Origin: Armillaria gallica
Taxonomy: Eukaryota; Basidiomycota; Agaricomycetes; Agaricales; Physalacriaceae
Direction of reading: 5' to 3'
Length of the DNA stretch: 64,000 bases
Assembly (NCBI GenBank): GCA_037576215.1
Contig: JBANDB010000001.1
Location: forward strand, 6,014,001-6,078,000
Positions within the stretch are counted from its first letter, which is position 1. Each line of letters begins with the position of its first letter. Shown here piece after piece: positions 1 to 11,580 of the stretch. The position numbers and the translations under genes are program-made. Below the pieces are notes generated by a model. It was not told the DNA's origin. It ran no database searches and saw nothing but the letters and a program-made list of their open reading frames with translations.

Positions 1-2419
1 CAATAACCTTCAACAGACACTGGACTATCACCAAACGTGTCCGATAAGATCACCGTGTACAGCAGTTTTAAGACAGCATGACGATTCACATCCAAACCAA
101 AAGAAGGGATGTTTTTGTCGATGAGCGAAAACTTATGAACATCCAGATGAACTCTAATGTTGAGCAAAACTCGGCTGATGAAAGTGTAGCTGTAATGGGG
201 TTCATAATCATCAGGGTCGCCATAGGAAACTTTGGGTATGTCCCAAACGGAGGGCGAGCTGGCCATTTTGAGGAGAAAACATAACTTGGGATCCTGAGGT
301 GGCTCAGGGAATTCATTGGTGGGACCGAGATAGTCAACACTACCCTGGACATTTCGGATGTCTACATGGCCTTGGATGATGGTCTCAAAAACGCATTGGT
401 ACAGACATGTACGGATGGCCATACAAAGAGGGACCGGTTCATCCACTTGTGGAGAAGGCGAGGAGATCTTCAATGTCATCGGAATGGACGCTATGTCGGG
501 GTTGATGGGTGTCTCGAATTGACGCCATAAGGCTTCCAAAGTGAAGACTAATGGAGGGGAAGGAAACATAGGACGCCAAAAGGATGTAGGGATCTCATTT
601 AAGAGCAAAGAAACATTGATACTCGAACCTAATGGGTGGAGCCTGCGAAGTATTGAGGCCCATACAATAGGCCGCAGACAAAGTTGTGGCTCGGGCCCCG
701 AATTCATCAAGGCGGTGATAACTATATCCGACAACAGGTTTTGGATTTCGTCACAATAAAGGATTTCGACAGATTGCAGAGCTGCGAAAGTGGCCGGGGG
801 CAACATATCCTCTACAAATTGCAGAGGAAAGATTAATCTGGGCGTATCTGCGAAGCGAAGATATATGCGAATGTAACGGCTCAACTCCCTTTCGTTGAAA
901 GGGTCGTCACGCTTGCCATCACGCAATGTATCTAGAAGCTCGACGATAACGGGCTCTAGCGCAGATTGTTCCAATCGGAGCATTAAAGAGTCCATTGACT
1001 GGTGCGTTGGAGATTCCACCTGCGACTTCAGAGAGGTGACTGACCTCAGCGGTAATGCGCTGAGTGACTGTACAACAATATTGCGGACACTAGGGTTGGA
1101 CGAGATCTCAGACAGCCAAGAGAGAGCGTATAAATCGATGTCATCAGCACTGAGGCCTACAGCTGCGAGTTCAGCAGCTCGTAAAGAGCGAACAGGCTGT
1201 TCGAGCACCATTGCCGAAGCCTCCTTTGTGTGCCCAGTGGCCTTTTCGGTCTCCGCTTTCCCTGGGTGACCACGATCGAGGAAATGAGAGGTAACCCAGT
1301 CATGGAGTTGATTGGCATAAGCGTATATCGGGAACATGTACTCCACTAACGGGGTCCTGTAAGGGCAGGATGGATATATGATAGGCAGGAAGTTCGTGAT
1401 GAAGTACGCGACAAATGATGTGGATGCGATGGATCCAACAGCAGATGCAATTGGTACGCGTAGAGGGATAAGGAAAAGAACCAAACCTGCGAGGAAGACA
1501 CCGAGTGATAGGCTCATAAGGACAGGTAGCATCCCGATAATGAGATTGACACGCCATCGCTCTAGCCCCATGTATCGGAAATGACGCACACGACATCTAT
1601 CCCGTGGTGTCCCAGATGGAACCGACATATACTGATGGATCCATTGCTTCGTCAAAACAGCGAACAGCGCTGTGGCGAGGCTGAGCGAGAGGCTGATGAA
1701 CCAAAGGCCATTCACCCATGAATCGGATGCTGTGGGATGAAAATCCGAGAACGGAGTAAGGCCTGAACGGGGAACGTCATTCACAGAGGAACCGTTGCCT
1801 GCCGCACGTTGGACGTTGATCAGCTCGAACAAAAGTGAGGCAGTGACCGCACTATTGTCGACCTGGAGGCTCTGTGAGGTCTGCGCGACAAATGTGGTGA
1901 CCACTGCAGAAAAAAGACCGGCCTAATCATCGGCATCTATTAATGATGGCGGGATAATTTTCGACGTGGCACTCACAAAAACTAGGAGAACATCTAATCC
2001 ATCCCGCCATCCATCCACCCTCTCGATATCATACGCGGCGCACTCCTCCAGATATGTTCTCCATACCCTGGCAATGGGACCTAACTCCTCGTGCTCCTTA
2101 TCTTCCGGAAACTTTTCTTCGTAGTTGAATGGATCATTTCCTTGACTTGTAATGAGATGTATGGCAAGTCCCTGCGATAAATTCACACACCTTTCACAAT
2201 ATATTCACGACGCTGGATTCCCATCATACCACGAGTTGATTTTCGTCGTCGTCGAGAGAAATAGGCGGTCAAATTCTCGACTAGCTGCTGAATTTTAATC
2301 TCCAGCTGGGAATCATCTTCTGAGTCATCAGGCGTCTCCATATGGGTCTCGTTTCGAGCACTGGAAGAGCTTTGTAAGTCTTCATCGTCGACGTCTTGCG
2401 CGGCATGGATTGTGGGCAT
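1..2419 (-). CDS. DUF6535 domain membrane protein, copy 1 (3' end outside window)
   Basis: Three exons are visible: 2419-2191, 2140-1977 and 1922 to beyond position 1. Introns are 50 nt (GTGTGT donor) and 54 nt (GTGAGT donor, TTAG acceptor), with the same lengths as in the other copies. The start was chosen by alignment with copies 2-4; an in-frame ATG lies 9 nt upstream. Exon 1 encodes an acidic, Ser-rich leader. Exon 2 has the GNDPFNYEEKFPEDKEHEE and WRTYLEEC stretch typical of DUF6535 N-termini. Joining exons 2 and 3 yields LLVF-AGLFSAVVTTF, the signature first membrane segment of the family. Three further hydrophobic segments follow, then a long soluble region still open at the window edge. 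Its length offset against copy 2 is a multiple of three, so the visible part is probably intact. Function is unknown. Confidence 0.85.
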
Positions 2420-2540
2420 GGCTGTCAAGCGAAGTAGGGAAAGAGCCAGTTAGGCGCTGTGACGCCCGGTGACAGCTGTTCCAACCGCTGGATGCAACAA
2501 GCCCCCTCCAAGAATCTAGATGGCCTCGGGTAGTGCCGTA

Positions 2541-2550
2541 TTTATATATA
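2541..2550 (-). promoter_or_regulatory. TATA-like box upstream of DUF6535 copy 1
   Basis: Read on the minus strand this is TATATATAAA, about 120 nt upstream of the copy 1 ATG. The surrounding segment (about 2490-2605) is shared with the region upstream of copy 3 (about 28765-28870) and with an orphan copy at 56215-56330, as expected of a duplicated promoter region. The matching position is weaker in those two (TATA core only). Functional assignment is inference. Confidence 0.4.
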
Positions 2551-2632
2551 GGACTACCTGACGGTTTTTAGGCTGAGCTGGAGCTGAACGAACGTCGAAG
2601 AGGTACTAGTTCGTTGCTTCCCCCCCCGGTTA

Positions 2633-2692
2633 AGCGGCGCGGCGCCCACATGTTACAGGTCACTGTGCCTTGGTAGGCGCTGCCGCGCCGCT
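2633..2692. repeat. GC-rich inverted repeat
   Basis: AGCGGCGCGGCGCC near 2633 pairs with GGCGCTGCCGCGCCGCT ending near 2692, across a loop of about 25 nt. It begins where copy 1's upstream region stops matching those of the other DUF6535 copies. It could be the end of a small insertion or a hairpin. From here to about 3460 I see no gene. Confidence 0.4.
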
Positions 2693-3460
2693 ACGATAAT
2701 GACACTGCAGTACGGGATTCGCCCCGATGTCAGCTGACGTCGAGGCTCTATCGCTCTGCGCAGAAGCTGCTAGAGTTACGCACTATGTCATACAAAGAGA
2801 ACTATGGTACATCGCTAGTAGCTACTTGTATATACACTTGCATTTACAGTTAGAGATACAAGCAGACATGCCGATACCAGCATTGCTACAAGATTTCGCA
2901 GGGCCGTTCATTAGCTCCGGGTGCCATACTTGTAACATATGCATTCCACTCCGAGAAACTACAGGTCATGAAACATCAGCAAACCGCAGCAGAAGACAGG
3001 TATGGAGAGTTACCTAACCTGAACCCAAGGGGCGTGTCAGTCCACATGTCGATAGATAGTTCTCCAGACAGCCCTGATTCCGTAGTGAGATATGATGGCT
3101 GTACTGACCTCCAGGCGAGGCTCAACGCGTAAGGGCAAGCCGGCACCCATCCGACTCGCCAAGTAATCGTCCAAGTATGGCGTCTGTTCACCTAAGGGGC
3201 CCGTGAAACTTACTTGATGTCAGCTTCTTCCTTCCCTCTCAAGTTGGCCATACATCCCTCTTGGCCACCAAGTTCTCTCCCTGTTTGCGTCAACCACAGC
3301 AGCCTATCCTTCGTCGCCATTTCAAAACCTCATCGAGTATCTAGAATGCGCGCAACCTTCGTCACTTTTCACGGGACGTGAATCAAGCCGAGTTAGAGCT
3401 CACCTAGTGAGAGCACACAGGTTTCCTCTCGCAATGTTTCCACATCTCACCGGTCTCCTG

Positions 3461-3510
3461 TAGCGTATTTGCCACGAACAGGGTGATGGGTTCGACTCCC
3501 ATGCGAGAAA
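3461..3510 (+). repeat. tRNA-derived SINE-like repeat, family D
   Basis: TAGCGTATTTGCCACGAAC is followed by a B-box-like GGGTTCGACTCCC and ATGCGAGAAA. Relatives lie near 17784 and 36523, with a partial one at 35901. It is not foldable into a complete tRNA. Confidence 0.5.
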
Positions 3511-3704
3511 CTACAGCCTTCTAAAACAGCCTTTTCCCCTGCATGCGGATCAGCCACTGAATAACATTTTTTTCCGGACTGCGGCACTGGGACGCGCAAG
3601 TCATAACCATTAAATGTCAGTTACATGCGATAGAACAAAGTCCAGGATTATGGGGTGCATTGGTTGCTACGCGATAAAGAGCTGGCTCCGATGCAAGAGT
3701 GGTA

Positions 3705-5450
3705 TCACGTCTTGAGTTTCATTTGGGCGGAGGGCACATTTATGTAACGGTCAACTATTTCCTCGCCAGCGGAATGGGAGATGACGTGAAGTGCATCATA
3801 GTAGAAAGGATGATAGGCGCGTAGTGTATGAATCTGCTTAACCACCCGTCCCTCGCCTTCCTCTCGAGCACAGACACTAAGCTGTACCTTGCCCTCAAAG
3901 CCCCAAGATGCGAGCAAGGGATGTCTCCCTCGCCGGGTCCCGCAAGGCCACTGCTCCGCCGTAGTACAAATGCCTGAAAAAAAAAATACGACGACCACGG
4001 ATTTGATAAGGTAGGGGAAGATGGTAAACATGTTCATCGTCCCGGTATAGTTGGGGAAGGGTACCACGACCTATTGTATCGTATCCCGCAAATCCTGAGT
4101 AGTGACAAGGAGGTAGCAGTCAGCAGGCACTGAAGGAGCCGAGAGTATGGTAGATGAGAGTAGGTGGAGAGCGTGCGTGTACATAGAAGAAGAGATGAGG
4201 ATCAGGGTGTCGGTGTGCCGTCGGTTGCAATCGGCGTGCGTTTAGCTTCGAGGATGGGAGATAACAGGTTTAGAGCTGTTGAAGAGGGTTGGTAACAGTA
4301 TAATGTAGGAGAAAAACAGCGTACTCTGCAGCAATACATGGTCGATTTCTCTTCCTTGGATCTGCGAGACTTGCTCCATCCGGATTTGTTCATCGTCGGC
4401 CATATCTGCCGTGCATGTTATACTGCGAGAAGACCAACATCTCAAATGATGCAGAAGATAGTTGGTGCCGGTGAGCTGTGGTCCGAATGATCATCGGATC
4501 GTGATTATGGCCTTTTGCGGCGAACTCGGCATACCATACGTTCAAAGCCTCGCTAAAGCTCCAGGCAACGTCTCTCGCTGAGACCACATTCGCTGCATCC
4601 AACAACGCGAGCAGAACCCTCTGCTTGGTCCCCGCATCGTCACCGTAATACAGCCCGCATTGCCCTTGATACGGAAGTGCAAGGTAGGGGAGTACAGGTC
4701 CAGGATGCTCATCGCTCCGACCGGGTGGCTGAGGACGTAGATGTCAGCATTAGGGAATAGCGGGTTATCTGCGACCCTGGGTCAGGGTACCGCACGCCCG
4801 GGTTGACGAGACAGTAGTTGGGGACGACGATTATAGTAGAAGATAAACACGATAACCCGCCGCCGTATGAGAAGACGAGTGTGTGGTGGTCGGTTGGGCC
4901 ATATTGGTGGGATTCTTGGGTGGTCTTCTTCGTTGGCGCGCGCTTCTAGTGCTGTTGAGCAACGTCCCTTTCGTGTCATACGACACGCCCCTTGCCCTCA
5001 AAACCTAGGGATGTCTCCCTCACCGAGTCCAACAGGACCCTCTGCTCCGTCATCTCCTCAAATGTATACGAGGACCCAGCTTTGACACTGGGTGCAAGGT
5101 AGGGAGGAGGCAAAGGTGCCGAGGTGCGTGTGTGCCGCCATAAGAGAAGACGAAGATTGGGGTGGAATGGGAGGATAGCACACTTCGGGCGTGGTGGGTT
5201 GGGTCGTATTGGCATCCTCTCAATCGACGCGCGTTTGAGATAGGGAATAAGAAATAACACGTTTGAAGCTGTTGAAGAGGGTTAGTGATTGTAAAATGCG
5301 GGAGAAAAAAGACATACTTGGCAGTAAAACATGGTTGATTTCTCTTCCCCAGATTTGGACCAACAATTCGTTCAATATTGTCCATCTATACTGCGACAGG
5401 ATACGTCGTCCTCAAATGATGCAGGGGATGCCGTTGTGCGACTCGGATTG
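3705..5450 (-). pseudogene. alpha/beta-hydrolase remnants, set 1
   Basis: Fragments in different frames together resemble a fungal alpha/beta-hydrolase read right to left. They include FVFSYGG near the usual HGGG oxyanion motif (about 5150), IIVVPNYCLVN (about 4810), NPLFPNADIYVLSHPVGAMSIL (about 4710-4780) where the GHSAG nucleophile elbow has become SHPVG, and EFAAKGHNHDP (about 4500-4540), the segment carrying the usual catalytic His. Parts appear twice (near 5000-5260 and 4780-4980), as if two copies recombined. The left part (3705-4070) is only weakly related. A recognisably similar, equally broken block lies at 18050-19310. It cannot encode an active enzyme as read. Confidence 0.5.
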
Positions 5451-5671
5451 AGATAATCAGTGATCACGGTCGTACATCAAGGCGATAGTTGTCGGCACGA
5501 GGAGCGCAGGGTGTCGGGCTCGGCCGAGATTGATTCAGCAACACGAGTCTGGTGTCCATTCGAAATAAGCACGACGGGGAATGGTACTAATAGCTGCTGC
5601 CAGATGGACGACTCGTTCAAGAGAAAACAGCAAATTCAAATTCAGAAAGTCACATAACGGTCACAACTTTT

Positions 5672-6482
5672 GGTTTACCGATCGATACGCTGGGTTCCCA
5701 CGCTAACTTACCTGCCATGCTGTGCACTTACCTGCCATTGCCGTTTCGGGATTGATAGCGTATTTTTTTTCTTTTGGCTTCGCCTCAAGTCTCAGAAGTC
5801 TCATACTCTCTGTAGCTTTGTATTTGAGTGCTATGAGCTGTACTGAACTCACCAAAAATTTGAAGGATATGCAACTCTCGAGTTATGAAGGAAACAATCA
5901 AGAAACAATGTTATCTGACCATGCTTTGTCAGCGGACTTACCTGCCACCGGTCGTACCGGTCCGAGACTTACCTGCCACATACCTGCCACCCCTTCGTTT
6001 TTGTCTTTGCGCCGATTCCTCACAGCTCATTTGCTCCTACAACTATTCTCTGATACATCATACATATATACTGCAGAATTCACGGTTTTTCGACTTGTTT
6101 TCGAGCATGTATAATGAATATTTTGCACCTACTTTTCTCCCTTTTTTGGTTTTCCTTTCTTGTGTTTCCTGATACTCTTTTCGAGCGCACAAGCTACTTG
6201 CATTATATGTATACATCGGAACACGACTTACTGGTGCTGTATTTTTAGCAATTTGGTATAACTTGCATGCTCGACACTTGTTTCGAGCCCCTAAGATCAT
6301 GAGAAATTGATACAATCTCAGGTGCGCGCAGCGCGGAAAAATAACACGGAACGGTTACATGTACGAAACAGTAATAGCTTTAGCATACTGACGAAGGGGC
6401 GAGAGCCTTCCGGTTTTTTCTTTTCTCCTTCTTTTTTCTTCCAAATTCGGGTGAAAACACCCAGTGTAATGGTCGGAAAACC
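5672..6482. mobile_element. Non-autonomous DNA transposon, GGTTTACCG family, copy 1
   Basis: 811-bp insertion flanked by the 8-bp direct repeat CAACTTTT (5664-5671 and 6483-6490). Its ends are inverted: GGTTTACCG...CGCTGGGTT on the left and ACCCAGTG...CGGAAAACC on the right. The same termini bound the element at 57635-58482. The paralogous place near 19505 has no insertion. Internally ACTTACCTGCCA occurs several times (5706-5740, 5937-5990), possibly subterminal transposase-binding repeats. No coding capacity is seen. Confidence 0.75.
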
Positions 6483-6519
6483 CAACTTTTCCCTTCTCAA
6501 TCCGAGCAGCACTTTCCAG

Positions 6520-6875
6520 CTAGGGATGTGCACCGTATCCGTATCACGGTGGCTACAGATACGGGTCCGTACCGTGAGCACTTTGGATGAGCCAAAATAC
6601 GGCCGTATCCATACGGTTGAAGTACGGCTATCGAGGGAATGGTAGGGGACCGTTCAATGTCATTGAGGTCAGTAAATATGATCTCAATGATGCAAATTAC
6701 ACTTACATTTTGATGACAGTTATCACTCTCGTCGTGAAACTATCCGTATACGGACAACGGTACGGACACGGTACGGATTTGGCATCAGCCGTACCGTACC
6801 GTGGGCAAGATTTTTCATACGGTCTACGGCCGTATTGTTACGGTCGTATCCGTAACGGTACGGTGCACATCCCTA
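6520..6875. mobile_element. hAT-like miniature inverted-repeat element
   Basis: About 355 bp with termini TAGGGATGTGCACCGTA on both ends in inverted orientation, flanked by near-identical 8-bp repeats CTTTCCAG (6512-6519) and CTTTCCAC (6876-6883). The interior is filled with variants of CCGTAC, CCGTATC and their complements. TAGGG-type ends plus an 8-bp duplication suit the hAT superfamily. The paralogous site near 19530 reads straight through ACTTTCCACTCTCC, without the insertion. Confidence 0.7.
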
Positions 6876-6956
6876 CTTTCCACTCTCCAACTCCTTCTTA
6901 ATCATTGACGCGTATTAAGGGCTTTACCTACGCACAAGCACCTCAGCCCATCTCTT

Positions 6957-7026
6957 TAGTAGCGCATCGGCAAGTATGCATAGCGATCCATGTCAATGTG
7001 CGCGAGGGTCCGATTCCCAGCTAGAC
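6957..7026 (+). repeat. SINE-like repeat, family C
   Basis: TAGTAGCGCATCGGCAAGTA (A-box region) and GCGAGGGTCCGATTCCCAGC (B-box region). Close relatives lie at 11873, 19618, 23132 and 32164, each at a corresponding place in a cassette. Confidence 0.55.
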
Positions 7027-7239
7027 AGTGGTGTAGAGATACAAAGAGGCTAGCCATATTTTAGCCTTTTTTCGACAAAGTTGCATTGAAATATTAATCT
7101 CTGCGATTCCCCTTCAGTCCCTTCACGTTAATACAGGTTACGACACCGAGTGATGCCTGCCGCATGTGTAAGCTGAAGAAAAACCTCGACAGAAAGGGAA
7201 ACGTTACGACAGTAACAAGCGCGTCAGGACTCAGCAGCC

Positions 7240-8545
7240 ATGGCCACCATCTCGCATCCTCTTCTGTATACGAAATCTAAACTTTACCAGCGGGATACTT
7301 TCATTTTCTCAACGCCTTTACCAGCCAAGCTGCTTGCCGGTGAGTATTGTTATGAATTCATTCCCAAAACCGATTTAAATTGTTTCCGGGAATAAACCAG
7401 TGCCGGATACCTATCAGCAGCGCCACGGTACAGCAATGGGCATGCCTCTTAGCTCCACACAGCGAGCCCTTCCACCTGCGTCCCGTAACGGTCTACCAAT
7501 TTGGCATCATGGCCTACGCTATAATGCCCAACGATCCTCCCATCCCCGATTCCTCAGAACCACTTCTGCCTGGAAATTACGGCTGGTATGGAGCAGGTAA
7601 GGACAGCCCCTGTTATCGTTGATCCATGCTAAAACTATATGGCAGGCAGTACAGCAAGGTTCTTGCCCCAGATCACGACTATGCCTAATCCCCCTTCTTT
7701 TGCGGCCATGCAAAAGCTGGACTTGGTTTCATAACTGAGAGATCATGGTATGTTTCTTTTCCTTCTCCATTCTTTATCCTAAATACGAACACACATCCTC
7801 GCCATAGCTTGATGTAATACCTTCCGTAGCACAGTCAGTCAGGCAAAGAGACCAGCGACGATGCTTCATCACCGGAACTACTGCATCTACTGATTTAGTA
7901 CGGATGTTTCCGCCCTGTTTCGCTCATTTGGTAAAGTCAATACTTATCTGTATACGACTCCTGTGCTTACATTAATTCTAGTGTCGATTTCCTCCCCTAA
8001 GAGACGGATACGATGATATACCCGAGTTCTTCGAAACATCCTCCAACGCTGCCTTTCTTCACAAGGACCTCGCGCCTTTTTTCCATGACAACGCTTTCAG
8101 CGTCGACGTCGATGTGAGAACGCTTTCGATTTTTTACTTGGCTCTGACTATATATTAATACTAGGATGATCATCGTATCTTGATCTTCCGCGATATTGGC
8201 CCAGCTCAAAAGCTTCTCCCGTCCCATCTGCGGGTCGACCCCGTCAATGGCCCCGACGATTGGTTCCTCCGAGAGCATTTCCGAATATCCCTCAAAGTGT
8301 GCATTCTCGATGGTGATATCAGAGAGGATTATCCTTCTTCTGTCGTTCTTCAAATGATGGATGATCTTGGAGTCAATTCGGTTGGCAGCGACGATACGGT
8401 CGAGCTTGCGCCAATGACGGATCCTCGATGGCAGACCGTTGTGGGTCAGTCAATCTGGGAGAATGTGTTAGAGACGAGGATGGCAGCGAGCTATGTGCCT
8501 TCGGATGATTCAGACGAGGAGAAAGCAGACCAGGCTGATAGATAA
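7240..8545 (+). pseudogene. HNH-type nuclease domain gene, broken copy 1
   Basis: Supported exons are 7646-7747, 7808-7930, 7982-8113 and 8165-8545 (stop), with canonical GT-AG introns of 51-60 nt. An upstream exon ends at 7596, and a possible first exon starts at the ATG at 7240. The product resembles basidiomycete HNH-domain proteins: QRDQRRCFITG, then FPPCFAHL, AAFLHKDLAPFFHDNAFSVDVDDDHRI and a C-terminal LDGDIREDYPSS region. Relative to the copy at 19913, exon 7646-7747 lacks 2 nt near 7715 (AAGCTGG against AAGAGCTGG), which shifts the frame; the old frame also has a TGA near 7736. The last three exons stay open and end in an acidic tail. N-terminal exon structure is uncertain. Confidence 0.55.
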
Positions 8546-8654
8546 TTGCTCTACCATTGAATGTGAATGACAGCCATTGTCAGGCGAGTTCTTAGCCTCC
8601 TCAAACGCCTTCCGAAATTGCAACGTTTCGGTTCGCTCTCAGTACCTTACCGTT

Positions 8655-8710
8655 CCCCTGTGGTATATCTGATAGCGGATTGGATATGGGTTCGATTCCC
8701 CGATGGAGGA
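8655..8710 (+). repeat. SINE-like repeat, family E
   Basis: TGTGGTATATCTGATAGCGG followed 20 nt later by GGGTTCGATTCCC. Near-identical copy at 21316. It has the A and B boxes of a type 2 pol III promoter but no complete cloverleaf. Confidence 0.55.
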
Positions 8711-9027
8711 TTAATGACAACCTCTGGAATTTATTTTCTTGTTGGGATTTGACTTGATGTCGCAGGAGGGACCAGTACTTTTCCCTGCTTACCTTTGTAG
8801 GAGGATCACGTCCGTATCGCGTGAGGGTTTCCATTATTGCTTGATCTCTTATTCATAACCACCGCCGCGCTCCCGGAACTCTGACTTGAATATTATAGCA
8901 GTCGTTATCCTGCGACCGGTGTTGAGTTCGACTCTCCCTGTGATAGATTGAAATAGACCTCTATAAGTCAATTTTTCTTGGAGCCACGCCGATCGACGTA
9001 CGTCCAACCCTACAAGCGGCTCACATG

Positions 9028-9075
9028 TAGGCCTTCGTTAGTACCCCTGGACTTGGTTTGACTCCCAGCCAGATA
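9028..9075 (+). repeat. SINE-like repeat, family B
   Basis: TAGGCCTTCGTTAGTACC and GGTTTGACTCCCAGCC; diverged member of the family at 9194, 21659, 30594 and 58905. Confidence 0.45.
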
Positions 9076-9193
9076 ATGCGCATTCTAAGACAAGGCTTTG
9101 TTTGCTTTCTAACGAACATCAAGCTTGGTGATTGATTACTTCTGTAAAGACCCGTTTATGTCTCTTCGAGCATACCTGACCACAGTCCAGATG

Positions 9194-9244
9194 TAGGCCA
9201 TCGGTTAGTGTTCCCTGCACTAGGTTCGACTCGCAGCTGGATGA
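9194..9244 (+). repeat. SINE-like repeat, family B
   Basis: TAGGCCATCGGTTAGTG, then AGGTTCGACTCGCAGCTGGA. It is followed by the family's shared downstream stretch, which ends in TTTTTATCTGGAC. Confidence 0.5.
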
Positions 9245-9299
9245 ATTATGAATAGAAAAGCTGTTTTTATCTGGACTTTTTCTTTCATCAAGACAGCAT

Positions 9300-11580
9300 G
9301 AATCGCTTCTATGCAGACCTGTTTATGTATCTTCCTGGGATCTGCGCATACCCAGCGCTTGATAAAAAACAATGAAGGGTCGGTCATTGACTCGTGGCAT
9401 CTGCTTAGATCTTGGCATTGCGAAGAAGACACAAACTTCTAATACTCTTGGGCTGCGTGAGGCAAATTTGCTCACACCCACTTGATCAGATCCCCGGTCC
9501 TGAGCGCCAACAAAAATCGCCATATAGCACGCCCCTGCCTTTCGAGAGCTGATGGCACAACCCTCTCGCCGATATCGTTTGAGTTGGTACCCTAGCCAAA
9601 TCCAATGGAACTCCGATGGGCCTGACGACCGCTCGTTTGTATACGGCTAAGAGAGGAGGTTCACATCGCGAATATGAGGGTGCAAGGCGGAGAGTACGTT
9701 TCGAGAGAGCGGAGATACTCGCCGAGTGTAGATGTTAGCGTCGGGGATGGGGAGGTTATCTGCGACCTATTGCATCGCATCCTGAACATCCTGAGTTGCG
9801 CTGGGCTACTGGGTAACCTGTGGTAGTTGTGGACGGTGGTGATGAACCTGCGAGCGACAGAGAAGGAGCCGAGCCGGCGGCAAGGACCACCCGCGGGCGT
9901 AGAACTCGGTGCTGTGTGAAAAGACGAGCATCGGAGCATCGAGGCGCGGAATGTTAATGAGAGGGCAGCACACGTCCAGCTTGTGATGCTATTTGAGTCC
10001 ATTTTGACAATAGCTCTGCCGCCCCGAATGTAAGCTTGTCCGCACGAATGAGGGGGGCCTTCCCCCATTCGTGCCGTCTCCCCGGTAACGTTGAACATAA
10101 AAAAACGAAGTCCTGCCGTGCAGCACTGGAAGGACTTGAGGGCCGGTCGAAGTAAGGCTGAGATACGACTCACCAGTCTATCCCGCATACCGTACAGTTG
10201 AAGTTGTTCGTATTTTGAGGTTTTCAAGCTACGAAGAAATCGTCAAGACCGCGCAAACACGCTCGAAGGGACAAACATACCATAGTCAAAGTCGGCGCCA
10301 TGCTCCTGAAATCTGAAAGACGTCAGGACAGACAAAGGGAGAACGACCGAAAATGCGTACCATGCAGATGCGCGGATGGTTGATAAGCATTGACAGCGCG
10401 GACTTCTGTGGCTGTGAACGCATCGTCAGTTTGGCGGAAGGTGTTTGAGAGCATAGAACTCACCTGTCATGCCTGAGCCCATTCCCTTCCTGCTATACCT
10501 CGTTGTCCATCCATCCCGCGTCTTCCTTGCTCACCAGACGTCAATACACGGTGATCAAAGTCGATCCTGTCGCGACCGCATCGTCTTCCCCATTGCTCAA
10601 ACAACCATAGCTCGCTCGCCGGAAATTGAAACGTTGTGGCGCCGCAATAATCGAGTTTTGCAAGAGGAAGGTAATTTGGAGGATGAAAGAATACATTCGA
10701 GGGGCGGCATCTAGCAGAAAAGGTCAGCTTCGTTCTGGAATCATCTTCGGATAACACATACACCATCAACCACAATCTGACAGACGGCGAGATCCAAAAT
10801 GAATGTGTGACATCGCTCGCCGCGGAGCTTCGATCTCGGAGATTTAGAGCTTGAAAGGGTCCGACTTTTGATGGCCGAATGAACACTAAATTTGAGGGGA
10901 AGATCACTGTCAGCGAAAATGCGAGGTATTTGTAGAAGAAAGACGTACCCAGATTCAATGTTCGAGGCCAGAGACTGAAGCTAAGACGCGTCCGAACACG
11001 AATGGAATGCCAATGGGTGGACGGCGGGGTTGTCGGGGTTCAATTCAGAGCATCGTTGTACTCGACGCAGGGCTTCGATCTCGGAAATTGGGAGCTTGTA
11101 TGAGGCGGAATAAGGCCTTCTCGACTAACATGTGCTAGGATTTCGGCATAGGAATGAAGGCATTTAGTGCTGTCCAAGTAGGTCAGCGATAGCAAAATGT
11201 AAGAAACAAGACGTACTCGACACCAAGATATCCCTGATTTCTCTCCCTTGGATGTGTTCCATGATTGCTACCATATTGCCAGTCCATGTTATACCAAACA
11301 AAAACCTGGTCTCATCCCCAAACAATGTCGTTGCAGAATCGGTGAGCTGTTGCTCCAACTCGTATCAGAGGCATCGAGTGCTCTGGCTAATGCAGTTGGC
11401 GCGCTCAAGGGCTGTTAGAGCCAGTCAGTGATAGAAAATGTAGGAGAAAATAAACGTACTCGGCAGCAAGACATCGCTCATCTCTCCCCCTTGAACCTGC
11501 TCCATGACTTATTCGATGTTTACTGCTGTCGTCCATGCATCTTATACCCCAAGAGAGTCGCCCTCATCAACGATGAAAGA
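9300..11580 (-). pseudogene. alpha/beta-hydrolase remnants, set 2, with an insertion
   Basis: Right to left: two first-exon-like pieces (about 11580-11410 and 11360-11160, the latter with THIS pattern: ETRFLFGI, then EHIQGREIRDILV), then NIPRLDAPMLVFSHS (about 9930-9960), a region corresponding to VVPDYRL and AQDVQDAMQ (about 9760-9850), and a 3' part near 9500-9660. Stop codons and frame changes break it throughout. About 1.1 kb (9985-11092) interrupts it between the leader and the oxyanion region; the paralogues at 21830-22870 and 59200-60000 lack that insert. Confidence 0.45.
9985..11092 (-). mobile_element. Insert carrying a multi-exon gene fragment
   Basis: This segment is absent from the matching place in the cassettes near 22370 and 59720. 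AGCTTGT occurs at both edges (9978-9984, 11093-11099), possibly a target duplication. On the minus strand it shows short exons bounded by good splice sites. For example, exon pieces separated by introns at about 10463-10410, 10360-10310 and 10285-10230 read VRAVNAYQPSAHLH, then FQEHGADFDYG. A 163-codon open frame covers 10467-10958. I do not recognise the family. It is most simply a captured host gene piece. Confidence 0.4.

Noticed and set aside
78..284. MTIHIQTKRRDVFVDERK-type plus-strand ORF repeated at 14974, 26278, 37665 and 63767
   Set aside because: Antisense shadow of the DUF6535 C-terminal region; no splice signals or upstream elements.
895..1269. 124-codon plus-strand open frame, also present at 15803, 27074 and 38443
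   Set aside because: It is the antisense of the conserved DUF6535 coding region and recurs only because that region recurs.
3461..3510. Possible tRNA gene (B-box GGTTCGACTCCC)
   Set aside because: No acceptor stem or anticodon arm of normal length; the same sequence recurs as a repeat, so it was called SINE-like. The same applies to the other B-box sites.
10467..10958. Single-exon 163-aa gene
   Set aside because: Splice sites visible around and inside it suggest the open frame crosses introns; it is better treated as part of the captured gene fragment.
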